Shown here piece after piece: positions 37,207-48,523 of a DNA stretch of 64,000 nt; the first letter of the stretch is position 1, and every line of letters begins with the position of its first letter. The DNA lies in NCBI GenBank assembly GCA_951802425.1, contig OX637801.1:2852001-2916000 (forward strand). The letters are read 5' to 3'. This stretch comes from Clavaria fumosa. Taxonomy: Eukaryota > Basidiomycota > Agaricomycetes > Agaricales > Clavariaceae. The position numbers and the translations under genes are program-made. The notes beneath the pieces are model-generated. The model saw nothing but the letters and a program-made list of their open reading frames with translations. It ran no database searches and had not been told where the DNA came from.

Positions 37207-40200
37207 CTAATCGAAATAACACCAACTATCGGGACTACCATTGGCATCGTCCCACTCGCGATTTTCTTCCCATTGGCACTGATGACACCACCAGGTTTCC
37301 CTACTCTGACGGTGGAAGAGGGGTGAGTATTCAGTTTTGCACTTCTCGCATGTGAGATCGGATGGAGTTGATGGGCACTGTCTGCATCGTCCCGATTCCG
37401 CTGCCACGAGTGAGCGGCTTAAAGAAGCATCACTTCGTAAATTGAGAATTCCATCCAACCGTCGCGCTTTGCGCAACAGATCATGCGCTTGGCTCGTCTG
37501 TGCTTGTTTGTAATATTTACAGTAAACCTGCATTGCGGACTGCGTGATGGACATGTGAGTAGGTGAGACAGGATGGACAGGACCATGTCCTACTTCGCCT
37601 GCTTCGTTCGTTTGGCATAGCCCATAAATCTCGCGCCGATTGTTGTGCTCCTTGCAGCTCACGACGGGAGCCATGAGCCCTGACTCTTCGCTGAAATTCA
37701 CCACTGTTGTGGTGTCCTTTCGACTGCCTTTCACCTGAGCGGACCGTGAATCGAACCAAGTATGAAGAAAGGCCGAAGGCACTGACCGGCTGTATCTCGA
37801 AGCCAAACTTAAGGCCATCTCTCCATGCGCAAGAGATGTGATACATTTTTGGACAGTCACTGCAGCGGAGCACGGCCCCACCAGTTTCATCGCAAAGGGC
37901 ACAAGGCTAAGATGGAGAATCAAAGCTGATTCAAATGGAGAAGCGAAGCTGCTCTCACTGTTGTCCAGCGAAACTGTGGAAGGGCACTGATGCCCTCCAC
38001 CTTCCGCAGCAAAGTCGCATCCGTGAAGGATAGCTCCGGGATGAACACAGAGCACAACACATGTGCCCACCCTTGGCCTTCCGTCGGCTTGCATGCACGA
38101 AGATAGGAGTCGGGAGCAGGACCGGATATTTTCTTCTTTGCGTCTCGGTGAGGACGAGGACACAGCAAACAATCCGAGTTCTGACCGAAAGGTGTGAGAC
38201 AATGAAGCCTCCGGTGTGCAAAACTGTACCGATGAAGCCTCCAAAGCGCTCTCGTTCCTGCATATATCACATAGCCACGCATCCACTGATGAAGGATCCA
38301 CAACGACACCGCAAGCCGCTATTCGATGAGTCAGGGAACTACCCAAAGATATTTGTCACGACAAACACATACACGCGTGCACGCGGAATTGGCATTGCTT
38401 GCACTTGACGACTTTACCTACCGGTCCGTTCTTTAAACAAGCAAGGCATCGCACATGGGAGATATGCTGGTTGGGTGGAGGAGTCGAATTCGTGTCAGAT
38501 ACTGAAGCCTGTCGATCGAGGACATCAGTTACTCATCGAATGCATCGATAAAAACGCGTACTCTGGCGCGCTTTGTGCTGGGCCCCGCAAGAGGTGTACC
38601 GTCCCGCTTCTCCACTGCTTTGCCCTTCCCCAAAGGCAATGATTCCTCTCGCACAGGGCGAAAATTCAAATCCGCATACTTCCTCCACGTCGCTCCGCAC
38701 GTCTCGCACAGAAGGTTCGTTGGAAAACCCTTGGGCGCTTTCCACCATAGCTTAGACTCGCGCGTCCGACAGGCCGCACAGGAGGCATTGTTCGTGCTAG
38801 ATCCCTTGTAAACAGATTCCTCGTCATCGGAAAGACCGACACGCTGTCGCCCTCCCTCGAACCTCGGCTGAAAGAAAGAAGCTTCTTGGGATACTAGCGA
38901 ATGGCGGCCTCGAGATCGTACATTCTCCTCCGCCAGTCGGGAGCTGTGAATATGTCCAGTGTTTTGAATGTCTCACAAAGGAACAGACCCACTTCTTCCA
39001 ATGCCCATAGAAACGGACAACTTCAGGTAAAGTACGGGTTCCAATCTCGTCTCGCACCGCTCGTAGCTCGGGCCCCTTGTCAAGAATTGTGTCTTCAAAG
39101 GCGACAATCTCATCACGGCTCCACGGTTTATCGATATAACGAGTTTCAAGTTTCTTCCACTGCCATTTGGTCCGAATGAATGTGGATGGTTAACACTGTT
39201 CTGGCTATGCACGCACTTTCTCTAATCGCATGGGCGACTTCATGTTGACAGAGGCCAAAGACTTGTTAGCCGCTAATGTCTCGGAGTAGCGTCGTATCAC
39301 TTCGGTCAGATAGTCCACATTGTGCTGGAGAGCCCCTTCTCTGGCCAAGTTCTTCATGAGAGCTTCCACTTCAAGGACAGGTCAGTGATGGACAAAGCAC
39401 ACCGCATAAACTTACTCTCAGACACTATAAAAATGAGCATGCATGTTTGACCATTGAACAAGTTGGAATCTGACCTTCAGCGGGTACCATCTCTATCACG
39501 AGGCTCAATACCTCGACCGTGTGATCGCCACCTCTCTCCTCAGATTCTGCGCTGACATCAACGAGGGACACTCGGCCACTTCGAAAGAGGCATACCTGAT
39601 GACGGTCCAGCTGCAGGTATGGGAGGGACTGTCACCTGGAACTTAGGTCCAACGCGGGTGGCCGTCCGGGGGAAGATGTTGTCGTCTGGATCTGAAAACA
39701 ATTTCAGCCACAACTGCAAGGTGGATTGAGCGATTCTGCTCTTACCCAGTGTATCTTCGGCGACGGTATATTGACTACAACGAATATACTCAACATCACT
39801 TTTCGAATCGTGAGGCTGTCAGCTTACCCGAAGTATCTGAAAGGCCACATCTGGAAGTGCTTGACCGGGCAATTCTCCTCTTTCTCCGCTTGTGTGCGGT
39901 CTTTGCGCGGTCTTCCCCGCCCTCGCGGAGCAGGAGCGTTTGATTTAGGCTTAACCAGAACTGGAGCTAAAAGCCGCAGGTCGCGGCTGTCTACTTCTTC
40001 TTCATGCTCCCTAGAGCAAGGTGCGCATGTCCAGCCATACCCTCGAGACGGCTTAGCGAGAAGTGGAGGGTGGACGCAAGACATGTGGAAATACTTCTTG
40101 CATCGGTCACATTGTACTGTTTCTGGGCTGAGATGGTACTCGTGTTAAACAGATAGACAATTTTCGGAATGAAAGGCGTACTTGGGGCACCATGCTTCGC

Positions 40201-40841
40201 ATGTGTGACATAGACGAATTGAGTCAGTGAGATCGGGGATGACCTCTTTCTCCGCAACGACGTATTCGTATCGAGAGATCAATACTTCCCTGACATGGTG
40301 TGGGACTAAAGGTCCGCTTGTCACAACTTCATTTACTGTAAGAACAATCTCACTCACTGTTCCGAACATCCTTGCATGAGATAACTTCGAATTCTCGTTT
40401 TATGTAAGGGTCATAGAGACGGTTGAAATAAAATCTATCTGGGCGTTTTTTCCAACCGGCAAGATCACTGATCTTGTCTCTGTGGACGACGTAGCATTTC
40501 CCGCGAAGATGGTTGATGTCAGCGACCTCCGAATAAATTGCGGCCAACAGAAGGCGCGGATCGGCAACTGGACGGTCCGTTACATCCGCAGGACGATAGT
40601 ACCATGCCAGGCGAACACGATCATAGCACTGTGTTTTCTGTGTCTTGTGATCGCCCTCATGAGGTAGAAACTCCATGACTCTCGCAATAGACCAAGGCGT
40701 GGTGTCCCGAAGAGACAAAGGAGGGGCATAATAAACATGGTCTTATGCAATTTAGAATCAGGCCAATAAAATGAATAGTTCACCGATGTGGAATTCACCA
40801 TTGACCTTGACCTCTTCACCGCTCTTCAGAGTAACTGACAT
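37207..40841 (-). CDS. SNT2: Snt2-type chromatin protein (BAH, PHD, ELM2, SANT, extended PHD)
   Basis: Nuclear chromatin reader; yeast Snt2 works with Rpd3 histone deacetylase and the ubiquitin ligase function of the complex. The start used is MSVTLKSGEEVKVN (40841), spliced to DHVYYAPPLSLRDTTPWSIA. The BAH domain holds YYRPADVTDRPVADPRLLLA, GKCYVVHRDKISDLAGWKKR and DRFYFNRLYDPYIKREFEV. The first PHD ends FHMSCVHPPLLAKPSRGYGW with TCAPCSRE, then GRGRPRKDRTQAEKEE. The ELM2 region lies near 39480-39600. The SANT part ends TRTLPEVVRFYGHWKK. A GATA-like finger, NLLCETCGATWRKYADLNFR, is at about 38650-38720. The C-terminal PHD/extended PHD has VRCLACLKNGPVGKVVKCKQ, VVVDPSSVDAWLCDICRNE, CLLCPRPHRDAKKK and WAHVLCSVFIPELSF. 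It ends NGSPDSWCYFD. It is convergent with the deubiquitinase, with 102 bp between stops. Confidence 0.9.
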
Positions 40842-41549
40842 GGTTAAAGGTGTCAAGACAACTCCCAAATTTCCTGCCGATAATTAAGACTTCGCCAAAG
40901 CACGACAAGGTGGAGGTATGAGTGACTTTAAGATTTATTGGAAGAGGTTGCACACTCGAGTTGTGGGTGGATGGTGGACAAGATGTGGACACAACGCTAC
41001 ACCAGCACATGTTGCGTGACACAAAGGCGGTACGTGACAATAGCCATGTATATACAATTGAAGTAATCGAAATATTTATTCTCCCATTCCACCGCTCATT
41101 AGGAAAATCTCCCAGAAGATTCGTGCATTATTGCGGAGGTCGCAATTATACTCGTACTCCAAGGGACGCGGTACTACTTGAACAGCCCCAAGTGTCACGC
41201 CCGCCTTTATTATGTAATTCTTCCCTCCGCTTTCGGCAACCAAGATGACGATCCCGGGCCGCGGCAAGAGCCCAGCCAGCCTCAGAGGAGTCGAGTAAGA
41301 AAATTACCTTCACAAAACATAGAGCATTCTTCCTAGATGTTTTATTGATTTAACCATCAATCCGCCATCGAAGCGGGGCCATACTACACCTCCGCTTGAA
41401 ACGATAAAAGGCAGTCTGCAATGTGTTCCAGGGCAGCGATCATATCGGGTTCGGAGGGTCACGTTACTCCGCACCTGGAACTCAGCACCTCCTAGCAATC
41501 GGTCATCGCTTGCTCCCGTTCACCTTCGGGCTGAGTGGAAAGCGACGAC
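40842..41549. promoter_or_regulatory. Divergent intergenic region SNT2 / histidine kinase
   Basis: About 710 bp between the SNT2 start used (-) and the histidine kinase start (+), expected to hold both promoters. A minus-strand frame at 41076-41267 could conceivably be an upstream SNT2 exon, but I found no splice junction joining it to MSVTLKSGEE. No named motif can be supported. Confidence 0.45.
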
Positions 41550-44500
41550 ATGGCGCCTCAAAATTGCCCCAAGGGCAGCCATCATCCTCAAGATGTTGCT
41601 AAGCCCGACTCCACTTCAACAGAGGCTGGTGACATCCTACCTCTGCCGGTGCTGCAGAACGACAACAGGCCGCTTTCGCGGCGCCGAATGAGAAGTCAAC
41701 AACGCTTGGGAAAACTGTCAAGTTACTGGACAACAATACTCAAGCATCTCGGCCCGGGTACCGCCCCTTCGACAACGTCTGCTCCAGCAAGTGCATGCGA
41801 CAGTCGCCCGGCACACACGAACACAGAGAAAGTAGAAGAAGAGCAACAGGAGGTGGACGAGATTATAGTCGATCGGTCCTGGTCCGATGGATTAAAGACG
41901 TCAGACTCGCAGTCGGAGCACGGTGTCACTCCACCCAAATCCGGCGGTAGCCAGCGCGGTAGTCATCTGCCACCGAGCGTAGAAGTTGAAGCATCTCAAC
42001 AGGCGGGAGGCTTTTGGACGTCAAATATTATTCTAATCGTTCTACGCTACCGGATCTGGCTCGCCATCGTCAACTTCTTTAGTTCTCGATTCAGTGATGC
42101 GCAATCAGAGGATCACTACCAACAGGAGAATTGGTTCACTCGCAAGGTAAAAACTACTAACATTCTCCACATTCAGCATTGCTTACGCGAGTTTTAGTCT
42201 CTCGCTTTGTGGTCGGCCGTTTTCTTCATTATCAATTGGATATTGGGCATTGCATTCGTGCCTCGTCCTCTTAATATCTTGGACAAAATATTTCATTGGG
42301 GGGTTTGTGGATTGTCTATCTCAACATGCACGCCATCATCCCATGTCACACAGGTTTCCCCTTCGCTTTCTATTCCGGTCCTGGCCTTTGTGATGTACGA
42401 TTTTCCGAGGGACCGCCCCAATTTCTATCAAATATTTGTATGCGCATCTACTTGGGTCTGGTCAGTGACATCCTTTTCCTCTCAATATGTCAATCCTTTT
42501 ATTAACTACCACATCCATGCAGGGCCTTTTATTTAACACTCAACTTGTTCGCTCTTCTGAACTCGGCATCTTTGCCCTTCGCTCATTGCTTCTTAAACAT
42601 AGATACCTTTGTGGGTACATGAATTTGGGACATGCCTATTTCTCGTGCGGGCATAAGGATTTCCTAGGTATTACATTCTTATCAAAGAAATCGTGTTACT
42701 CATCAAAATAGGCATATTCTACTATTCTACGGCAATCCCAACCATTGCGTTGTTTGGTTTGAAGCTAAATCGGCTGCCTGTGATGATCGGTGGTCTCCTT
42801 TATATGGTCGTGTAAGTATTCTTTGCTTTACGTCGCACTCTTCTTCTGAATAGATCTATAGCTCATGCGTTCTTATCATCCCTTACCGTGTGATTTGGGC
42901 AAGATGTAAGTCTTCATCGCGTCCTCTGGCCCTCAACCCGTCAAATGACAGTTACAGTAATGATCAACTTTTTGATCTACCTAATTTTTCTTCTCTACAC
43001 CCACTACATGAGAGAAAATGTGCGCAGTACATCCACCTTCCTTTCTATTTCTCGGACACTAATTCATCCTTCAGGCTGAGCGACGGCTTTACACATTGCG
43101 AGAACAACTGAAAGTTCAGTTCAAGGCTGCACAGAAAGCGCAGGTAAACGAGCGCACAGCAGCCGACTCGAAAAGGCGTTTGACCTCGTAAGTGCCGATC
43201 TATGGTGATACATACTGTGTGCTCAGCCTTGCTTGCGCAGATACGTGTTCCATGATAAGTAGTACTCGTTACATGGAAGTTCAGCATCTTGGTTAACCAT
43301 CTGGGATTTGCACAGGTCCGCGTCCCTTTGAACACTGCCCGTGAATATATTATTACTATTCAAATTGACCCCGCTAAGCACACTTCGTCAGTGCTGGCTG
43401 TGCAGAATATGGAAGCTTCAGGTACTGTTGCCAAAAGTCAGGAAATCGAGTTCAAGGCTCTCGAAGGCAGTCTGAGCATGATGTCCAAAGGTGGGTGACG
43501 TTACAATGTGCGGTATCTAACGGCTATTCACCTCCTCGTGCCAGTGCTGAACGATGTTCTGGACTTGTGAGTTATAGTCTCTTTCCTGAGCGCTTCGCTC
43601 ATTGAGCCGTCCAGTAATCGTATGGATAGTGGGAGATTTGAATCTGTGTCGAAGGCACGAGCAATTCTGGCTTAGTTCTAAGACATCTACTAACAGCATT
43701 TCATTACAGCCATATGCGTTTCATCAAGTGATGCGTTCTCTCTTCGTTCCTCTACGACTGGCCACGAATGCGCGTGGTTTGGAGCTTGTGACGGATTTAG
43801 ACCCGTCTATTGATCAGGTTAGGCGACCGCCACAGAAGAGTTCTTAATTCTTATACGGCAACTGTACAGATTGCACGGCGGGCAGCTTATGCCGCTCTGG
43901 GCAGTAGTTCCTTGGCCATCGAAGAATACATGAAACGGCATCCAGACGAAGATGGTATCGTGGTTGGCGATGAGACTAGATTGCGCCAAATCGTAACAAA
44001 TCTAGCAAGGTGGGCGGTGCCTATAGTCGGACCATGCCATGGTTTGACTTATGCGGTGTTTGAAAGCAACGCTTGCAAATTCACCCAGACCGGGGGCAAG
44101 ATCAGCGTCTCCACCAAGTTGATCGCGCCCGTCCTGCCACATAAAACTGCGCCTTCGACCAGCGACATTGCAAGAGCCCCGCCTATGTCAGGAGATCAGC
44201 TGCCCTCGTTATCAAGCAGTCATCTTTCTGAGCACGATCTTCACACCCAATCAAAGCTACCGTTGGATTGGATTGCTGTTCGTATCGAAGTGTCAGATAC
44301 TGGTTGTGGCATCCAGCGCGCGGACATGGTTGGTTGTAAGCTGTTCTGTAGGTTTCATGCTACCTTGCTTCAGTAGCCCTGCAGCTGATTTCCTTTCCGT
44401 CAGCCGCATTCAATCAGACAGAAATGGGACGTCAGCAAGGTATAGAATTCGGCTCACCAGTCGTCGCTTCTGACTCATCGGACTTTGACGACAGGTGGTA

Positions 44501-45749
44501 AAGGAACCGGGCTTGGACTTGCTCTAGTTCGCCAGATCGTTGCTCTAAGCGGTGGGAGATTAGGTCTCCAGTCGAAGATCGACGAAGGCTCTACTTTTTG
44601 GGTTGAATTACGTGAGTGCGTCATTATGATCGTGGAGCATCTACTGACTTCTGTTCCAGCGCTAGGCGTAGGACGAAAAGCAATCCCTCTCGTTGAAGCA
44701 CGACCTTCTTCCGTTGCAAACTCCATTTCGCATACTCCCCTGAGACCTAATGACGAAGTGCGTGGAGTTTACAGTAACGGTGGTTCGGCACAGGATGCAA
44801 CAGCAGTTCCACTCCATATTCGCCCCTCAGTTACAACCAGGCCGCCATCTGCAATGCATAGCTTGATGGAACAAGGTTTGTGCATCATAATTAGGAACCT
44901 AGGATAAGTGTGCTTAGTCTCGTTAGGTGGCCGCGTGGAACTACTGCTCTCCAAGCACGAATCGCACTCCTCACTTCTCACTCACACCATGGACGATATA
45001 TTTCCGCTCGCGCAGCATGGCATGCCTCCATCTCTTCAATTTGGTGACAGAATTTTGTCACGACCAAAAAGGCCATCCGTCGAAGGCCAATCTAGATCAA
45101 CTGAAACTGCAAGGCCGCCACCCACAAAGCGCCCGAGCCACCTCCCCCTACCACGCAAAAAATCCTTCAACTATGACGACAACCCTCCCACCTCGGCTTC
45201 ACCTATCCAGTCTGGACAATCTGGCAACGATGGTGCCATGTTCGATCGCGGAATGAACGTCCTTGTTGTTGATGACGACCCTTGGACACGAACCCTCATG
45301 AAGCGAATGCTCACTCGGCTTGGATGCAAGGTGGCGACTGCAGAAAATGGGGAGGTAGCGCTTGAGATGATCCTGGGCCCTGCAGACTTGACCCCTTCCT
45401 CCGAACTTTCGAGTCCCATTTCGGACCCTTCTACCGCTCAAGGCGAAGAGAGCCGATTTAGCGTCGTCTTCCTGGACAATCAGATGCCCGTGTTGTCTGG
45501 GCTGAACGTGGTCTCTCGATTACGCGAGATGGGACGGCATGACTTCGTCGTGGGTGTGACGGGGAATGCTCTCTTGACTGATCAGGAGGAATACTTGGCC
45601 GCAGGAGCTGATTGGTACGTTCTCGCATCTAAGGTTCATATGAATGTTCTGACATTACTGCTTACTCCAGTGTTCTCACGAAGCCTGTACGAGAACGTAG
45701 TCTGAAGGGGATGTTATCTCTCGCTGGTGAACGGCGCAAACCCCTGTAA
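41550..45749 (+). CDS. Membrane-bound hybrid histidine kinase
   Basis: Two-component sensor: autophosphorylates on His and passes the phosphate to its own receiver, normally on to a Ypd1-type carrier. Start MAPQNCPKGSHHPQDVAK at 41550. A Ser/Thr-rich cytosolic segment precedes several membrane helices (IILIVLRYRIWLAIVNFF, SLALWSAVFFIINWILGIAF, TAIPTIALFGLKL and VLIIPYRVIW among them). A coiled coil, ERRLYTLREQLKVQFKAAQK, leads to the H box YVFHEVRVPLNTALLAVQN, where the exon junction falls right after the His codon. The ATP-binding part has N box NLASNACKFTQTGG, G1 VSDTGCGIQ, F-box-like AAFNQTEMG and G2 GGKGTGLGLALVRQI. The receiver (45249-45749) has VLVVDDDPWTRTLMKRML, phospho-Asp in VVFLDNQMPVLSG and VLTKPVRERS. 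No PAS, GAF or HAMP domain is evident, so the signal sensed is unknown. Confidence 0.88.
43255..43313 (+). other. Putative AT-AC intron in the histidine kinase H box
   Basis: The exon upstream ends CATG and the exon downstream begins AGGTCC, giving His-Glu-Val-Arg in frame with the H box. The removed 59 nt then start ATAAGT and end GCAC. A GT..AG pair that keeps this frame does not exist here: the only nearby GT (43259) leads to a frameshift and stop. TTAAC at about 43293-43297 is a possible branch site. The 5' end resembles a U2-type AT-AC intron rather than the U12 consensus ATATCC. Confidence 0.55.
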
Positions 45750-46057
45750 CCTCAACGATGTATCTTTTTAAGGTGGTCTGAAGAAAATCATCATAACTTA
45801 CATCTATTCTATTGATTTTTGGCACACTCCTACACAACTGTATCCATGGGCATCATATAGCGTCGCATAGTTGGAAACATGGGCAATAATAAATATTTCC
45901 CTCAACATTGAGAGAGGGCGATGAACAGCCACTTTTTCAATTTTTGTGCGCGGCACTCGGAAGGAAAATGCCGCGTGGTAGTGAGGCAGCCACTTGGTCC
46001 AACCCGTAATTCCTCCATCTCAACGCTACTTAAACATAACGTCCATTTCCATCCAAT
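45750..46057. other. Intergenic, histidine kinase to YRB2-like gene
   Basis: About 300 bp between head-to-tail genes. It is AT-richer near 45770-45910 (histidine kinase 3' region) and then presumably the promoter of the next gene. No specific element seen. Confidence 0.4.
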
Positions 46058-48324
46058 ATGTCTGGACTAGACCCGGTAGCCAACGAACCTGTGCACGCAT
46101 TACAGCCAATCGCTTCAGAGCCAACCCTTATCCAACGCAGCCCGAGGATATCTCCCCCACTGGACGAGGATGAATTCTCAGGTGGAGTAGCGTTCATCAT
46201 TTGCTTTCTACAGACTCTGAAGAGACCTCACTTCCGAATATGACTGTCTGTCTGTACCTTCACTGCGCTTCCTCCAGATTCAAAGTCAAGAAAGAGAGAA
46301 CGAGAAGTGTCGCTAGAGCCCTCAACCCCCCAAACAGGTGTCATCGTTCGTCGCTTTGCGCTGCCCATCACAGCTCTCTCCATTACTGACCCCGATGCTT
46401 AACAACTTCACCATCAGGACATCGACAAAGGCGGTCGAGAAATGAGAGAGACACGGACGCCCAAAAAGAATCGCGTACAACTAGATGCCACCGCCGAGGA
46501 AGAGGATCCGCAGACTCCACCGCGATCCGAAGATAGCACGCCGCCCTTGAGCGCCTCGCCTCTGTATGAGATCAAAGTGCGACAAATCAGTCAGGGCGTG
46601 GAAGACATACATTGGCAGAATCGCAGCGTGGTTGGCCACGAAGAGATAGACCAACAAGATCCGCCACAGAGCCCTGGATCCCAACAAGAAGACAAAGTGG
46701 AGGAAATCATGCCTTCACAAGACACCCAATTGTCCACTCCTCCCGTTGTATCCACTCAACTTTTTGACGTAGAGGAGCCTCCAGCTAGTTTCATCAACAC
46801 GCAATCAACCCTGCCCGACGCTCCCGACTCTCAAACAGTTAGACTCTCTCCCAATACTGCCGAGGAAAACATAGTCTCTACCGAACAACTGCCTTCTACC
46901 CGCCCAGTACCGTATCAAGGCAGCGTGCATCAAATGGGGCTAGAACAGATCACAACAGAAGAAAACCAAGATCCACTCCCTTCGGACCCAGTCACCCATC
47001 CCAGTGCCAGTACTACGTCTGACGCGCTGAAGCGCCCTCGGGAAGATGCAGACAAAGGTGACAATCCCCGTGAAACAAAACGCCCGTCCCCGCCACCAGA
47101 TCAATGTTCCATCCCTGCAACCTCAACGATCCCCAAACTGGTGCGCATCGTCTTGAACGCCCGAAACATTACTGACATACATTTCCTGCCTATCAGAGTG
47201 GTTTTATGGCATACGCGTCCTCAAGTTCGCCATTCGCAGCGGTGAAAGGCCAAAGCTTGTTTTCCAGCCCCAAGAAGCCTTCCATATTCGGAGCTGCATC
47301 TCCGTCCCCTTCAACGTCTACATTATCGTCCGCTTATGGCCAATTCACAACATCGGCAAGCGATTCGAAAGATGCAGGTACCACTCAGTCTGTTCCCGCC
47401 ACCGCTGTCAAGAGGACAGGTTTTGAAGCGTTCGCTGGTTCGGCGTCTCCTTTTGCTTCCCTCGCACAATCACGACCGCCTGCTTTATTCGCGAGCCAAG
47501 ACGCGCCGTCTGTGAAACGCCCCCCTACGCGATGGGCCAGTACCTCCACCACCAGTGCATTCTCATTGTACGCTTCAGCAAAAGCACATCCCTTTGCAAC
47601 CCCATCTCCTAAGCGTGCACGAGCAGCTTCCCCAAACGGAAGCTCCTTAGAAAGAACAGGAACACCCAGCGACTTTGACGTTGAAGCCTCAGATGACTTA
47701 GAAGACGAAGACGAAAACCGAGAACCTACTTTTGGAGAAAAGCTGAGGGCCACTCGGGACGATCTGGAGGAGGGGCGAAGCGATGAAGAGCAAGCCAAAC
47801 CTGCACTCACAGAAACACAAAGTACGTTGTTGTAATCTTTTACCCATTCTCAAGCATATTAAGATATGCAGTTGAAACAGGGGAAGAGGAAGAAGAGACA
47901 GTACGCCAAGTGCGAGGGAAATTATTCCATCTCAGCCCTGATAACCAGTGGAAGGAGAGAGGGACGGGGACCTTGAAATTGAACGTGCGGGCAATAGACG
48001 GTGGTGGTGCTCGACTAGGTGAGTACCGTTTACCATCGTCTAGGTGCGGATTTTTGACCCGTTGGCCCAGTGATGCGAAAGGAAGCGGTATACACAGTCA
48101 TCTTGAACATCAGGCTGTTTCGCGGCATGAGATATTTCTTGTCCCAAGATCCGCGTTACATCCGGTTTAGTGCCATTGAGGGTGGGAAGACCACGCATTA
48201 CAATTTAAGGGTAAGTGACCGACGTGGCGAAGTTCTCTGCCACTACTGAGCCATTCATCAGGTGGCGAACGCCAAGATTGCAGAAGATTTGTTGGAAGAC
48301 CTGAACAATAACGTACCTCTATGA
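46058..48324 (+). CDS. YRB2: RanBP1-domain nuclear transport protein (Yrb2/Hba1 type)
   Basis: Binds Ran-GTP and acts as a cofactor in Crm1-dependent nuclear export in yeast. Start MSGLDPVANEPVHALQPI. A long disordered, acidic, Ser/Pro/Thr-rich N-terminal region follows over several exons (KRPREDADKGDNPRETKRPS marks a basic nuclear-localisation-like stretch). Next comes an FG/SPF-rich part, FMAYASSSSPFAAVKGQSLF and PSIFGAASPSPST. The acidic EASDDLEDEDENREPTFGEK precedes the C-terminal Ran-binding domain: VRGKLFHLSPDNQWKERGTG, TLKLNV, RLVMRKEAVYTVILNIRLF (spliced) and AIEGGKTTHYNLRVANAKIA. It ends DLNNNVPL at 48324. Placement of the RanBD at the C-terminus after FG-like repeats fits Yrb2 rather than cytosolic RanBP1. 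A Nup50-like role is the alternative. Confidence 0.83.
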
Positions 48325-48523
48325 TCTGTACATCTGTATGTGGAGTAATGAACGCGCTGCCTCCGATAATGGATAATAGCACTCGCCTGATAGCACTCGC
48401 CTGATTGGAAGATGTGGATGCCCTTAAGACCATCACGGTGTGCTTGCAGTGCCAAACAAATAGCGCGTTGTGGCAAGTGGGCACGTGCCGTTGCTAACTC
48501 TTTTCCTGGTTGAGTACCACGAC

